Positions 1-12,726 are shown, numbered from the stretch's first letter. The stretch is DNA of 36,861 bases from Guillardia theta CCMP2712 (GCF_000315625.1 NW_005434597.1:390641-427501); one strand, 5' to 3'. Notes: generated from the letters alone by a model not told the origin. Numbers and translations are program-made.

Positions 1-34
1 GAGGAGGAGGAGGAGGAGGAGGAGGAGGAGGAGG
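1..34. repeat. (GAG)n trinucleotide repeat
   Basis: A perfect run of GAG triplets fills the left edge of the window and may continue beyond it. It could be intronic or coding within the minus-strand ankyrin gene, where it would read as a poly-Leu or poly-Ser stretch, but I could not place it in an exon. Confidence 0.9.
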
Positions 35-2680
35 TAGAAGGTACCTGAGAACGCTCGAGGAGTCTTTGAACTGTCTTGTCAGGCTGCGAGATGATGGTAA
101 GATCTATCGCAACTCATTCTCCTGCATCGCTGACATTCCCCAGAGCTCTTTTGACGTCCTCCAGCTGCTCGACTCTGGGAATATCTGCAGGAAAACGAAT
201 GAGATGACGAAGTCAAGATCGAGTGACGCTGACAGTGAAATAGACGTCCAGCCCGCTCGATTCTCGAACAATTTCTTTCATGCTGAAAGTTCCTGCAGAG
301 GATCACAATGAGTTTCAAAAGCAGATCACCAACAGGCTGGAAAGTGTTGACGATTTACCTTCAGCTACCTTAATGGCGTCACAGAGTTCCTTGTGGATTT
401 CTTGGCAGCAAGTAAGGATCTTCCTAAGAATCAGTGTTCAGACCTCTCAGCAGGGCATCGTTCGGCTTCGAAACGAGGCTCTCGTCCTCGCCGAACACCT
501 TCAGCCTCCGTCAGGACCGAGCCACGTTCAGGTCAAGATTTGACTGCAGACCATAACGGCATCCAGACGCGAGGAGTCAAGAGGCTTTCTAGCCTGCAAC
601 AGCGCGACGATTGCAGGACGCTGGGTGGGTGTGAGGAGGAAGAAGGAAAAGAAGATCGTCGACCTTGTGGATCTGAGCAACCTCGAGAGGAGTGAAACCT
701 GGCGGCGAGGAGAATGAGGAGGGTCAAGAGAGAGGAGGAGGGAGGGAGGAGAGGAGGAGAGAGATGAATTGAGGAGAGAGGAGCATTCGGCTGCAGCCGG
801 TGAAGTTGAGCAAGTTTTTGAGTTTCACCTTCACGGTTTGTGATGTCTGCTGTGACGCCCTCCTGCTCATCACTTGTCATCTTCTAGCAATGGCTCCTCC
901 TCCTCCTCCTCCTCCTCCACAATCTTTCCTGCAGCAGCCGTGCCGTGACATCTGGTGCTCTGCGTGCAACTACATCAAGATTCATATCCAAGCTCTCAGC
1001 AAGCAAACCCGATAGTCATGCTCTTCGCCAGGATATGCAGTGCTGTGTTCCCCTGTCGCAAGGGTGATCGAGGGCTTTCAGCATAACATCAAACCACCTC
1101 CTTGTCTTTTCTGTTCAGAAATTTGATCTTGTCCGCGTCATTTGATATCCCATCCAAGAGATATTCTGCCGTTGGTAAATCTCCAGATTCGGCCACCTGG
1201 CTGATATTGGAACAAGAATCTTCGCAAGGTTTTCTCTTGATACTCACCATGTGCATCGAAGTTTTTCTTCCAGCCTCTCGCTTAAGCTGAACTTCGTACT
1301 CTTCGTGTAGCAGCTATAGGAAAGCAACAACACTGAGTTATCCTCCCGTCCATTCCCTTACAGTCAGCTACCTTCACCATGTTCAGCTTGGCTTTCTTCA
1401 TTGCCAACAGCATTGCGTCCAATCCATTCTGCAACAACAGAAAGCTCGTGTGAAAGAATGTATCCTGATATCATCCAAGTTGCCAAATCTCAGCATCTCA
1501 ACTCACAGAATCCACCGCACTGAGTTGCTCGATTGCCCTTTGCTGAACGAAAACCAATCATCGGGGAAAGAAGCGAGGAGATGAATCAGAAGCACCTGTA
1601 GCAAGAGGCGTACAGCATTGACGTCGGAAATGAGAATCTACACCATTATAAGAATTTTCATCCACTTCCAAGTTGGGAAGGTTCACAGCCAAGTGAAGGG
1701 GAATCTGCGCTTGCATATTCTTTCTGCGATAACCCAGTAACCATGTGTTGGATATCAGAACAGCTTTCACTTGAGAAGATTCGAGCCGCTTTGTATCAAC
1801 CAAGCTGTGACACTTGTATTTCCGTGCTTAACAGAAGTATGCAGTAGTCCATTGCCCTGTGGGTTAAAAATTCCGTGAGATAGCTGAATGAGTATCGCAT
1901 GTATCGAGCCTCGTCGTCTTGATATGCATCAACATCAACATTCGGTCGGAGGATACTCCTGAAAGATCACGAATCATGTTCTGCATACAACCTGATAGAC
2001 AAGCAGCGTTTACTTGAATTCGTCAACGTTTCCTTCTTGAGCGGCAAAGAAGAGGTCCGTGACAAACTTGTTGGAGTTCAAATATTCTTCATCTGAGAAC
2101 TGCACATGCTTTGTGTTGCCCTGCCATTCAAGTCATTCGAACCCCCACAGACAGAGCATCCACCTCCTCCTGCCTCGACTCGTCATTCGATTCCTCAGTT
2201 CTCGTCTGTGCGGATTCTTCATCTTCATCCTCTGACTCCCCCTCGCCGCTGCCTTCTGTCGACTCATCTTCCGTCTGATCGAAAGTTCACGTGCATACAG
2301 CAAGTTGTCTCCTCCCATACCTCATCCTGAGTGCTCAAAACTTCTTCATCTGACGCCTGTTCTTCGTCCGACTCGCTTACTGCATCAGCTAGCATACGAT
2401 AAGACACCTGAACCTCCTGCTCAGACTTGCTACCTTGCTTCCCCTTCTTGTCTCTCTCGATGCTCGCACCATCTTTGATGGCTTCAAGACACAGCAGTCA
2501 GTATAAATCAAGGCGTTCAACTCTGAAATGAATGTTGGACCTGAAAGATTATCTCCTGCCGTTGGCTACAAAGAAAGTGTTAGTGCGTCCAGGTGCGGTG
2601 TAAACATGGCGAACCTTCGCCGGCCTTGCCTGATCTAGGTTAGAAAATGGCTTCTTCTTGGTAGAGGAGCCCGCGCCCAT
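1..2680 (-). CDS. Ankyrin-repeat protein with possible N-myristoylation signal (3' partial, many exons)
   Basis: This is a multi-exon gene whose start is the ATG read leftwards from 2680; it runs off the left edge. The N terminus is MGAGSSTKKKPFSNLDQ, which fits an N-myristoylation site (Met-Gly followed by Ser at position 6) and suggests membrane attachment. An acidic Ser/Glu-rich stretch follows around 2170-2420. Short exons then carry ankyrin-like helices: LFFAAQEGNVDEFK near 2040-2090, GNGLLHTSVKHGNTSVTAWL near 1775-1850, NGLDAMLLAMKKAKLNM near 1380-1435, VAESGDLPTAEYLLDG near 1150-1200 and RQGNTALHILAKSMTIG near 1005-1060. Each matches the xTxLHxAxxxG..xxxxLLxxGA pattern of the family, usually a protein-protein interaction scaffold. 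Left of 1000 the exon order is unclear; helical exons such as PDKTVQRLLERSQ near 50-90 may belong to it. The partner and function are unknown. Confidence 0.7.
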
Positions 2681-3767
2681 AATGGCAAAACCTGATATGT
2701 CATTCAGAAGCATGAAATGTACTCAGGTACGTTTCCCAACAAACTGACTGGGGCACCCAAGCTTCCATGGAGATAATGGGAAAGACAGGAAGTGGCATGG
2801 AAGTAAAGCAACAGAAACAGTGTGGTCAATCAGATGTCATGGAATCTCGACATGCTCGATCAATCAGCTCAATCATTCGCTGACAGTGTTCAAAAGGAAT
2901 TCAACGCATCCTAACGCCTCAACTGAACATGGAGGAGTCAGAGGGGATAAGGGCTTCTGTCACTTGCTGTCACGCATGTAGGGGCGTCAACTAGCTTCTC
3001 ATCCAGTTCCTAGCACTCCTCTCTCCCTCGCCCTCGCTCCTTTCTTTACGTTTAACCGTGCTCTGATCCCTTCCCACCCGCCATTTCAGATCAGCGAACA
3101 TCATCACCCTCATACTGCCCCGGCGCACTGCCCGGCGCACTGCCCGGCGGCCCGGCGCACTGCGCTCAGCCTGGACTGAGTCTTCTGAAGGTTTGCCAGT
3201 ACCGGCATGCGGCACAGCGGCACTGCTGTTCAACGGGTTGCGGGACCCAGTGCCCCGGCGCAGTGCCCGCAGCCTGGCTGCGGCGGGCCCCCGGCCGGGC
3301 GGCCGCGGGCCCGGCAATCCCGCCGAGTCCGGCGATACGGTCCAATCACTGATTCACGTGACCGTGCCCGCTTCGGACATGTTCACGAGGCAGCAGGTTT
3401 CTGACTGCTCGTGACTTTGTGGAGACAAACGAAGGCATGAGATATACAAGAGCGATAGAAGAGACTGCAAGGGAGTAGGCGACGAGATAGGAAGAGCAAC
3501 TCAACAGAGTTCCATACCATCCTCAACTCGACTGAATCAGCAAGGCTGGAAGATCATTGGGGGGAGAGGGTACCGAGAGCTTCTTCGATTGTAATGATCA
3601 GAGCTGGGTAACGTCCCCTCGGATCTACTCGTTAAAACAACTGACATTGGCAAGGTGGGGAAAGTCGAACACCTCCTGGTTGTGTACTCGTCCGACTCAC
3701 ATACTCTCTATCTTACGCAAAAGGTTTTTCTGTTATCTTGCTGAGCTATCGTTGAAGCAGGATTCAG
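2681..3767. other. Spacer between divergent genes, containing a GC-rich island
   Basis: The minus-strand ankyrin gene and the plus-strand peptidyl-tRNA hydrolase diverge from this stretch, so it should hold both promoters. The 5' exon or exons of the hydrolase (mitochondrial leader) must lie in about 3400-3767, but I could not fix an ATG. No RNA gene was seen. The GC-rich part is listed separately. Confidence 0.5.
3115..3345. repeat. GC-rich island with CCCGGCGCACTG repeats
   Basis: A strongly GC-rich patch in otherwise balanced DNA. The 12-mer CCCGGCGCACTG and close variants recur between 3118 and 3165 and again near 3250-3270. The open frames across it are composition artefacts with no domain. 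Similar islands lie at 5821-6190, 7190-7985 and 10295-10390 and share short words with it. Confidence 0.7.
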
Positions 3768-4486
3768 GTTGATACATATTCCATACGTGGACGAAAGCAA
3801 GCTCATAATAAAGTTTGCGCGGTCGTCAGGGCCAGGGGGTCAGGTAATTCCTACAGGGCTTGAATGTGGTTGTTGGATACAGCTGACACGATGGCAGCAT
3901 GTCAACAAGACAGAATCTAAAGTAGATATGAGAGTCAGGCTGCAGGATATCAACCTCCCTAAAGAGGTACTGATTCAGATTGTTTGTCGGAGGGATGTTG
4001 AAGGCGCGGCAGGCCATGATTCGCTTGAAAGATATTTATTCTTCCAAGATCAACAAGAATGATGAGCTAGTAGTAACGTCTGAAGAACATAAAGTGAGAC
4101 AGGTAGCGGGCATGTTTTCGCATCAAAATTGTATGGTAAGCAGTTGCTGATACAGAGAAACTACAACCAATGCATGGAGAAGCTGAATGATATTCTCACT
4201 GATGCCGCCACATTGCCGGTCTTTTCTGTGTTGATTTCTACTTGCGTGAACTGATGATCTCAATGCAGAAGGAAAGAAACATGAATAGCAAAACCAAGGT
4301 TGCATTGTGACGATTTCCGATGCGATTTTATATAAATGGTCTACATTGTTCAGGGAAAGTTTAATGATCGTCGTCTGGAAGAAAAGAAACAGCAGGTCTG
4401 TGAATTCTCTGTCAAGTTGTAAATTTTCATGATGTGTTTGCCACCAGAGCATGAAGAAGCTCGCTCGCAGAAATGACTGTGACTGA
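3768..4486 (+). CDS. ICT1/ArfB-type peptidyl-tRNA hydrolase (GGQ protein), 5' end unresolved
   Basis: The enzyme hydrolyses peptidyl-tRNA on stalled ribosomes; in eukaryotes it usually works in mitochondria (ICT1/MRPL58) or plastids. The first exon seen (3768-3843) encodes FARSSGPGGQ with the catalytic Gly-Gly-Gln. The next (3898-3966) starts HVNKTESKVDMRVRL, the conserved continuation of the motif. The exon 4004-4102 gives ARQAMIRLKDIY and KINKNDELVVTSEEHKVRQ. The one from 4156 gives RNYNQCMEKLNDILTDA, and the last ones give GKFNDRRLEEKKQQ and SMKKLARRND. The basic C-terminal tail is typical of the family, where it sits in the mRNA channel. All joins are GT-AG and keep the frame. The targeting leader must lie in exons upstream of 3768 that I could not identify, so mitochondrion versus plastid is open. 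Confidence 0.85.
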
Positions 4487-4636
4487 TCTCGTCGATTGCG
4501 ACACATGAGCAGATGACTTGTATTCTCCCCGAACCAGACTGCTTTGAACGAGGCATCCCCTTGATTTTGATGAAGTGCTATTCTTTTTATTATTTGATGA
4601 AGACGTATGCTACAAAGATTTCCTTAACACAAAATA

Positions 4637-5640
4637 TCACGGGAAAAAATCGACCCGTTCACGAGCTGTAAATTGAAAGGAGTTCTCAACAACCTTCAGA
4701 GCTAGAGGCTCTGGTAGTCCGAGCATTGAGATCACAGGCGATGTTTCGGGCACATAGAGAAAGCCGTCTCCATGCAGCATCAAAGTCTGCAATGTCAGAT
4801 CAGCAATGATGGAGCAATAGGGCTGAGCTACAATAGTACCTGACCCGAATGTTTGACGTTCGAGATGCAGATGTTGGGGCCATGATACGACACCTGCCAC
4901 TTGCCAGCCATGATCCCATCGGCAGGCACTCGATCTCCTTTGCCCTGGTCCAGCTGGCAAATTGAACCTTTTGCACGGAAGTCATCCTCGTAGTACTCGC
5001 CATTGTCTGCGAGCTTGACGGGTTGGGCCGGTATCTGATATCGAATGCATGCTGAATCACCGTGAGAGATCTGCACTAAGGTTCCGTGCACAACATGTCG
5101 GAAAGTGGTGAAGTCAGTCAGCGCAAGCTTGTCCTGTCCGTGAAGATACTTCCATCTCTGGACGCCCGTGCTCTGATCAATACTTAGAGCTGTTCGTGGC
5201 AAAGAAAGTATGCATACCTCCACAACGTAGTCGATGATCATTCGTAACAATTCATTGTCGATCATTCGGAGCTTCGACATTGCTCCCAAGCGCTGGTGTG
5301 CTCCCATACAGACTGTGGCACTCAGTTCACAGAGCCATTGTTCGCTCATCCTTTCAAAGGCAAGGATATGCTCAATCACTGTCTAAACTTTGCGATTCTC
5401 AAACAAATGCGAATTCAACCAAATTCCGCGTCCACAACAAACTTGATTTCTTTCACGACCAGCTCTAACACCAGAGTTGAATCTCGTCGATATGAAATAA
5501 CGTTTCAAGGAATCTTGGTTTAGGCTCCTAGGCTCACTTGTTCTCTCTGATAATACTGTTCTTGGTCTCCTCAATCCTCTTGTCGGTTCGACGTCCAAAG
5601 AGTCTAACGCTATTTCCTTTTCTTGTCGAGATGGTTCAAG
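4637..5640 (-). CDS. Unrecognised conserved-looking protein, 5' end unresolved
   Basis: Phase-matched exons give a well-formed protein but no family I recognise. From the 5' side there is a basic exon, RLFGRRTDKRIEETKNSII (about 5545-5630), then ELVVKEIKFVVDAEF. This joins in phase to VIEHILAFERMSEQWLCELS and to MIDNELLRMIIDYV near 5220-5270, which faintly recalls an F-box helix. A long exon (about 4840-5188) is rich in beta-type sequence, with GKWQVSYHGPNICISNVKHS near its end. The last exon, from about 4795, ends ENSFQFTARERVDFFP with the stop at 4637-4639. There is no ATG before the first basic exon, so a 5' exon is missing; the join between the first two exons is also unsure. The gene converges on the hydrolase at 4486, leaving about 150 bp between stops. 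Confidence 0.55.
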
Positions 5641-5820
5641 TCAAATCAAGATAGAGGAGTTGATGGGTGGATAGATTCACTGAGAGAAGGCTCTGCGACT
5701 GACGGTAGGTCCGATCAAGCTGTCGCCCTCCTTGTGGCCATGATGGACGCAGACCGAACTTGCATGGCGGCAATTTCAAATTCAAATCCTACTGGTTTTC
5801 TCAATTTTCATTCAACTTAG

Positions 5821-6190
5821 CCCGCCCCGGCGTCCAGTCACCCGTGTGCCGGCGAACTCCGATGACTGAGTCCGGCGTGACTTGCCACTCACTGCACAGC
5901 AGTTGAACCGTTGAACCGGCGTGCCACGGTCACGGTCACCGGGTGACTCCCGGCGGAGAGTCCGGCCGGGCCGCTCCGAGCGGCTCACTGAGTCCCGTCA
6001 GACGGGGGCCTCGCCGAGAGTCGGCCGCGGTGACTGCCGCAGGCTCCGGAGACCCTACCAGGAGACACGGAGCCTGTGGTTCCGATAACCGGGTGACACT
6101 GGGTCACTGTCACGGGCCCGGGCCCGCCGGAATCGTATCATGGCATGCCAGGATTGAGCGAGTACGGTCGGTACGGTCGGGGTGAGTCAG
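5821..6190. repeat. GC-rich island with GTTGAACCG and TCACTGAGTC words
   Basis: A GC-rich spacer island. GTTGAACCG occurs twice in immediate succession at 5902-5918, and related words (GTTGAACGCC, GTTGAACCGT) recur in the 7190-7985 island. TCACTGAGTC at about 5985 is echoed by TCACTGAGTG near 7396. Short inverted CGGTCACGGTCACCGGGTGA-like segments suggest that stem structures are possible. No protein or RNA gene is recognisable here. Confidence 0.65.
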
Positions 6191-6413
6191 AGAGGCTGCC
6201 ATGGTAACTGACAGTGAAAGCCTTTCGGATCCATAATAACAATGTGGATGACCATCTCTATACTATCAATGGTGACAAATTGGCTTGTATTGCAAAGCGG
6301 AGAGAGACTATTTCAAATCATTGTACAAAGTCCGCATCTTATCACAAGAAGCAACGATATTACAGAACAAGTTTCACCTATCCATCACTGAAACAATTTC
6401 AACCTCGGGGAGT

Positions 6414-6932
6414 CTACTTTGTTTTCATCCGATTTCTCCTAACTCCTTTGCTTGTATACGGCCATTTCAATACACCAAGTTTCCTGCAAACAAGCTTCAT
6501 CGTCGACTTGCCCACACCCTGCCCAGATTCATCAGTGCACTTCAAGGGGAAAATGATATTCAGGGAACTCACAAGACTTTTTGCAGCAATTTCCATTTTC
6601 TCATGAAAATGTTGCTCAAGCATGGTTTTGTCTATCCTTATGATAGTCTCAGAGTGACCTCCTTTTCTAGTTCTAACCATGACAACATCTTCGGATTCGC
6701 CATGCTCAACTCCAAGAGTTGAAACCTCAGTATCATGATCGGCATTGGATTGTATACTTCCAGATTCCGAATGCCTGCTGTCTTCAAAGATGTCTTCACA
6801 ATTGAATCCGTCTTTGGAATCCAAATCTTCAATCGGGACATCCGCGTACGCCTCTTTCTCAACAATGTTGTCCAGCAACGAGAAATTCCAACTCTCACAA
6901 GCAGTCTGCCCCTCCCTGAGGAATTCTGACAT
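6414..6932 (-). CDS. RWP-RK domain protein (putative transcription factor)
   Basis: A single uninterrupted frame of 172 codons starting at the ATG at 6932. The last 45 residues carry an RWP-RK-like segment: FPLKCTDESGQGVGKSTMKL, followed by CRKLGVLKWPY and a basic tail SKGVRRNRMKTK. The family signature is a helix-turn-helix ending in (R/K)WPx with a nearby basic patch, and KWPY fits this although the exact RWPxRK string is not kept. In plants and green algae these proteins bind DNA and control nitrogen response or gamete formation. The N-terminal 90 residues are acidic and Ser-rich (SRHSESGSIQSNADHD), a possible activation region. The gene is intronless among intron-rich neighbours and its tail is short, so a 3' extension cannot be excluded. 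Confidence 0.65.
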   Translation of the reverse strand: MSEFLREGQTACESWNFSLLDNIVEKEAYADVPIEDLDSKDGFNCEDIFEDSRHSESGSIQSNADHDTEVSTLGVEHGESEDVVMVRTRKGGHSETIIRIDKTMLEQHFHEKMEIAAKSLVSSLNIIFPLKCTDESGQGVGKSTMKLVCRKLGVLKWPYTSKGVRRNRMKTK

Positions 6933-7189
6933 CGTGAGATCACTCAGTGACTGAGAAGGATCGTGCGAACAATCAAGTAGACTTGACGCCGGGTTTTGTT
7001 GGCAAACGTCTGGAGCTGAGTTTCTCCGTGTGCGTTCAATGGTCGACTCTGTCTGTGGCCTTTATTTCAATGACGGTCATAAGTCGAAAGTACTACTTTT
7101 CGCGGGGAGTTAAAACAAAGACCATGCCAAGGAATCTTTTTTGGAAGGGAATTGGTCAGCAGTTTCAGGAAAACAGTCCGATCGAACTG

Positions 7190-7985
7190 CGCGGGTTGAA
7201 CGCCGGGCGGGCCCCATGGTACTGTACGGTAGTCGGCCGGGAGCTGCCGGGAGGCTGCCGCTGTGCGTTGGCCTTCCCGCCCGACTCTACGGCATGCCCG
7301 GCATCCGGAGGCTACCGGCCGTACTTCTCAGGGCCGTGGCACCGTCCCGGGCGTGACTGCCAGGTCAGCGGGCCACGGCCACGGCGGCCATGACTCGAGT
7401 CACTGAGTGATCCGCCCGCGGCCGACTCCCAAGTCACGGGCCGCGGCCCAGACTCCGCGGCGGCTGCCGCAGTGCCGTGCCATGACTCGGCCCTGAGGCT
7501 AAGTTGAAGCGTTGAACCGTTTAACAGTCACCGTGAGTGTCACTGTGAAACGGTGTGTTGAACGCCGGGCGGCGGTCCCGAGGCGGCCCCACCGTGGCAC
7601 TGCAGTCACCGTACGGTGGCACCACTGAGCGGCGGCGGCGCGCCGGGGTCCGGCGGACCCGGCCGGGCGTCGACGATCGGACTCCGATGACCCCGAGGCT
7701 TGGTCACCGGACTGCCCGGCGCGGGCAGTGCGGCACCCGGTGACCCGGTTCATCAGACACAGCGCGGCGGCGTTACATTTTCTTGTTCAGTGTTTGTGTG
7801 ACTTTCTGACGTCCGTCCGATACGGCGCCCGGTCGGACTCCGACGGCGAAGCCGACTCGGGCTCCGAGTCCGCCGGGCCCAGGCTGTCCGGGACTTGGGA
7901 TGCTTGGCCCGGGGTTCGTTCAATCCGAGTCCACCGCGGGAAGTTCCGGCGAGCCTCGGAGTGGGCCCCGCCGCGCCTTCAAGCA
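7190..7985. repeat. Large GC-rich island with internal direct repeats
   Basis: About 800 bp of very GC-rich sequence. The 16-mer GTTGAACGCCGGGCGG is repeated exactly at 7195-7210 and 7557-7572. GTCACTGAGTGA-type and CGGCCACGGCGGCC-type palindromic words are frequent. Several overlapping open frames on both strands arise from the lack of AT-rich stops and show no domain. The island ends abruptly at about 7985, where the base composition flips to AT-rich. Confidence 0.7.
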
Positions 7986-8467
7986 AGTTACAAATCTATT
8001 ATATAATTTACTAAAGTTTTATCTTTGTAGCAAGTGCAATAACATTTGTACCAGAATTCGAATTTTATATACATGTACATATACTAAAAATTGTAAAATG
8101 TTGTAGGGTCGCAACGAGGGGTTGCAGCACAGCATGGCGGAATGGGCGGGAGACTGTGGGGAGGATTCATGGAGGACCCGAGGGAGTCAGAGCATGAGAA
8201 GATGCGTGATTCTGATGTCAAAGACATGTCTGTATCATCATCGAATGCCTGATGATATAGTTTATTCATGCTTGTTCCCTTTTTCTTCATAGATACGAAT
8301 TATGTTCCCCTCTTATTTTTCAAGGGATGACATTATACAGTCGCGTAGAGTGGACTGCTCATACACATAGATGTTTGCACTGGCTTTTTTAGTAGGATAT
8401 CAGATCAGAATATGATATATGATACTACAGTTTTGATAGACTTTAGAATGTTTGAGTGCTTACATGA
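7986..8467. promoter_or_regulatory. AT-rich upstream region of the TraB-family gene
   Basis: AT-rich stretches (about 7990-8105 and 8230-8460) directly precede the plus-strand gene at 8468 and follow the GC-rich island without transition. I expect its promoter here but see no motif firm enough to name. The 68-codon frame on the minus strand (8084-8290) has no recognisable content. Confidence 0.35.
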
Positions 8468-10187
8468 ATGCGTGATTGGCAGATGACATACCTGACCAAG
8501 CTCGCAAGTTTTCAATTATTTCTGGTGGTGGCGTCTCAGACACAAGTGCAAGCTTTCAGCCCTACCTTTAATCCTTCCATGGCTCCAGCCTTCACATCAA
8601 GATGCTGCAGAATACACGCAAGAACTAGAACGCGTCTGCAAAGTATGGTCATGAATCAAAATGAAAATCAGATGGAGCAGGAGTTCAAAAGTCTGTACAA
8701 TTACCCCCAGCCATCTGTGTCATCGTCCGACAATGGCAGTCCTTCATTTCTGAGGCTGATTCGAACGGATACGAGATGGTTCGAGCTACAGACTGCTGTC
8801 GTCTCGTATTTTAAACCCAAGTCTTCGGATGAAGAATATCAAGTTGATTTGTTCTCGATGGTGCACTTGGCAGATCCTCTGTATTATAGGCAATTGCTGA
8901 ATGCAACTTCGCAGTATGAAAAAGTTTTGTATGAGCTTATTGTCGATGAAGACGTGGTTGAACGCGACGAAGCTGGCTGGAAACGACTCAAGGAAACGTT
9001 AGTTCCAGCAAACGACGAGCGAGTGATGGCAGCTAGGAACGGTTTCCAAGCCCAGCTGGAAGCAATTGATTACTGTCGAGAAAATTGGTTCCTTGCTGAT
9101 CTTGATCGGAAAACGATTAAGACTCTTCAAGCCCAGAGAGGTGAAGGTCTTCCGCCGAACGCCTTTCAGGCTGCAATGGCCGGATGGGGTACGGGAAATT
9201 TTCGTAGGCTGCCTGAATCACTACGCGACCTGATCAGAAAATGGTTGAGAGCACCGATATGGCTGGTGCCATGTCCAGAGGGAGCAATGCTGATGCTAGA
9301 CTGGGCCATGTCTGAGAAAGGATCCTTGAGTGAAGTTTTGATGGCGATGCTAGACAGCGTTAGGTCCTTTAATTTCAGGTCGCTTGGAAAACTTGCTTTT
9401 GGACAGGTACATTCTTGTCTGAATTTCACAGACTAGATGAGGTAATGTTTGCTTTTTGTTCAGCTCCTGGTTTCGGGGACGATGGCGTGTGATGGACCTC
9501 AGACTGTGATAATCTCCGAAAGGAACAAGGAAGCAATTCACGAGATCTTGCGATTAAAGGTTGATTGACAAGCCAGGTCACCTCTTCTCTGATTGTATGC
9601 AGGAGGATGGAGTAAAGCAGACTGCTTTGCTTTATGGAGGTCTGCACGGTCCAGACCTCGGTGAAGATTTTTTGAATCTTTGATATTTCATCAAGAATGT
9701 TGTTGGCTGAGTCTCCTTTGATGAATTGCAGATCGAAGGTTGAGAACACAACATGGGTTTCAAAGAGGACAAACTAGGTCTTTTACCTCTAATGTTGCTC
9801 AAGGATGAATTATGACGGAGCTACAGATGGCTCACTGCTTGGCGTATTGCTGTCCCAGAGCCTCAAGTCTCGTTGGAAAATCTTGTATTCCTGCTTGCAA
9901 CATACTTGTGGTGAGTTTTGCTGCTTTCAATGTTTGGAATGACCACATTGCAGTCTTGACGGGATCGATTGGTTGTCGACTATTTCAAGCTTAGCTGAAG
10001 AGATTTCAAACTCCCGATTTGATTCGGCGATGGTGCTTGCAGTGGTGAGCACTTGCCAGTCAAGTTGGACTTGTTCTCAACTGTTTCACAGGCTTACCTT
10101 GCACGGCATGGAATTCTCTATTATTCAGTAGGGCGCTGGTTTGTTGCTTGGGACAAGCCACTTTTTGTGGATTCCAACCTTCAATAG
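8468..10187 (+). CDS. TraB-family protein with bipartite plastid-targeting leader
   Basis: Seven exons join with correct phases: 8468-9406, 9464-9559, 9603-9660, 9732-9777, 9821-9910, 9954-10044 and 10092-10187, giving 471 aa. The N terminus has a hydrophobic signal segment, KLASFQLFLVVASQTQ, ending VQA|FSPTF. A Phe right after the predicted cut, then an Arg-rich stretch (RCCRIHARTRTRLQS), is the plastid-import leader of algae with secondary red plastids. TraB/PrgY features follow: VDLFSMVHLADPLYYRQLL (the VHLxxxxYY block), YELIVDE, SGTMACDGPQTVIISERNK, TALLYGGLHGPDL and a hydrophobic C-terminal part with YRWLTAWRIAVPEPQ and FLLATYLCLDGIDWL. In plants, members sit in plastid or other organelle membranes; the enzymatic role is unsettled. 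Met-6 (8483) is an alternative start that gives a cleaner signal peptide. Confidence 0.85.
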
Positions 10188-10794
10188 CATTAGGTTACAT
10201 GGCAGACCTTGCAAGTGTATTTGTATGTCAATTTTTCAAAAACAAAATCAGTATAAAAGCCTCAAAGGGGCTACTAATAACTGTGCTGATACTTGCCCGG
10301 GTCGGACCGTACCGTCCGACGGCGATCGGAACGGCCGCCCGGGCTCCGCCGGCCCCCGGGCCAGGCCGCCGGCTGTCCGGGCCGCACGTGCGTTGAGTAG
10401 AAAAGTCTTGGACAAAACTTGAAGAGAAAGTTGAGGAGAAGGGAGATTAGCGCGAGGAGAGGAGAGGAGAGGAGAGGAGAGGAGAGGAGAGGAGAGGAGA
10501 GGAGAGGAGGAAAAGAAGAGAGACCACAATAGGTCACGAGATACTAGGGACCATAGGACCCTCTCCAGCTAGTCTCTGTACCGGAGCTTCTTGCTGGGAG
10601 GAAGGAGGGCAGGGAGGGTGGAAAGGCAAAACGTGAGGACGATCGGGTTGTTGTTTCTTCTCTTGCTGGGGGTGCGCGGAGTGAAGCCGGCAAGCAGCCC
10701 CAGTGCTTTCCATGCGCTTCTTCCGGGAACATTTTGCGTACGAGAGCTCAGGTCTAGGTGGTTAAGGCAGCAGCTCAGGCGAGGATCTCTTTGC
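10188..10794. other. Spacer with a small GC-rich island, (GGAGA)n and an ATG-less hydrophobic frame
   Basis: A short GC-rich island (about 10295-10390) is followed by an unbroken (GAGGA)n purine run at about 10456-10509. From 10591 a frame that is continuous with SUA5 exon 1 encodes a leader-like sequence, TIGLLFLLLLGVRGV, then SPSAFHALLPG. It has no ATG of its own; see the SUA5 entry. Confidence 0.5.
10456..10509. repeat. (GGAGA)n purine repeat
   Basis: About ten copies of GGAGA in tandem on the plus strand. A complementary CTCTCC run lies at 11117-11148 inside a SUA5 intron, so the two could pair in the transcript if transcription starts this far upstream. Confidence 0.9.
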
Positions 10795-12555
<1,761 letters not shown>

Positions 12556-12726
12556 AGGTGACAAAGAAAGCGCGAGCGAAAAGAGACCATGTTATGGCAT
12601 ACTCGCTTTAGTTTGCAAAATGAAAGCAAACTCAACAAACAACTCAATCCACAACTGCAAGATGTTCTCATCACACCTTGCACGTCAGGCCGATCTAAAT
12701 CGTCTAAGCTCACTGGCTCCGAGTAC

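Noticed and set aside
7190-7985. Protein-coding frames in the GC-rich island
   Set aside because: Several overlapping frames on both strands with Arg/Gly/Pro bias reflect few stops at high GC.
10248-10537. Minus-strand frames over the (GGAGA)n region
   Set aside because: They read as simple SPLLS-type repeats from the microsatellite and are composition artefacts.
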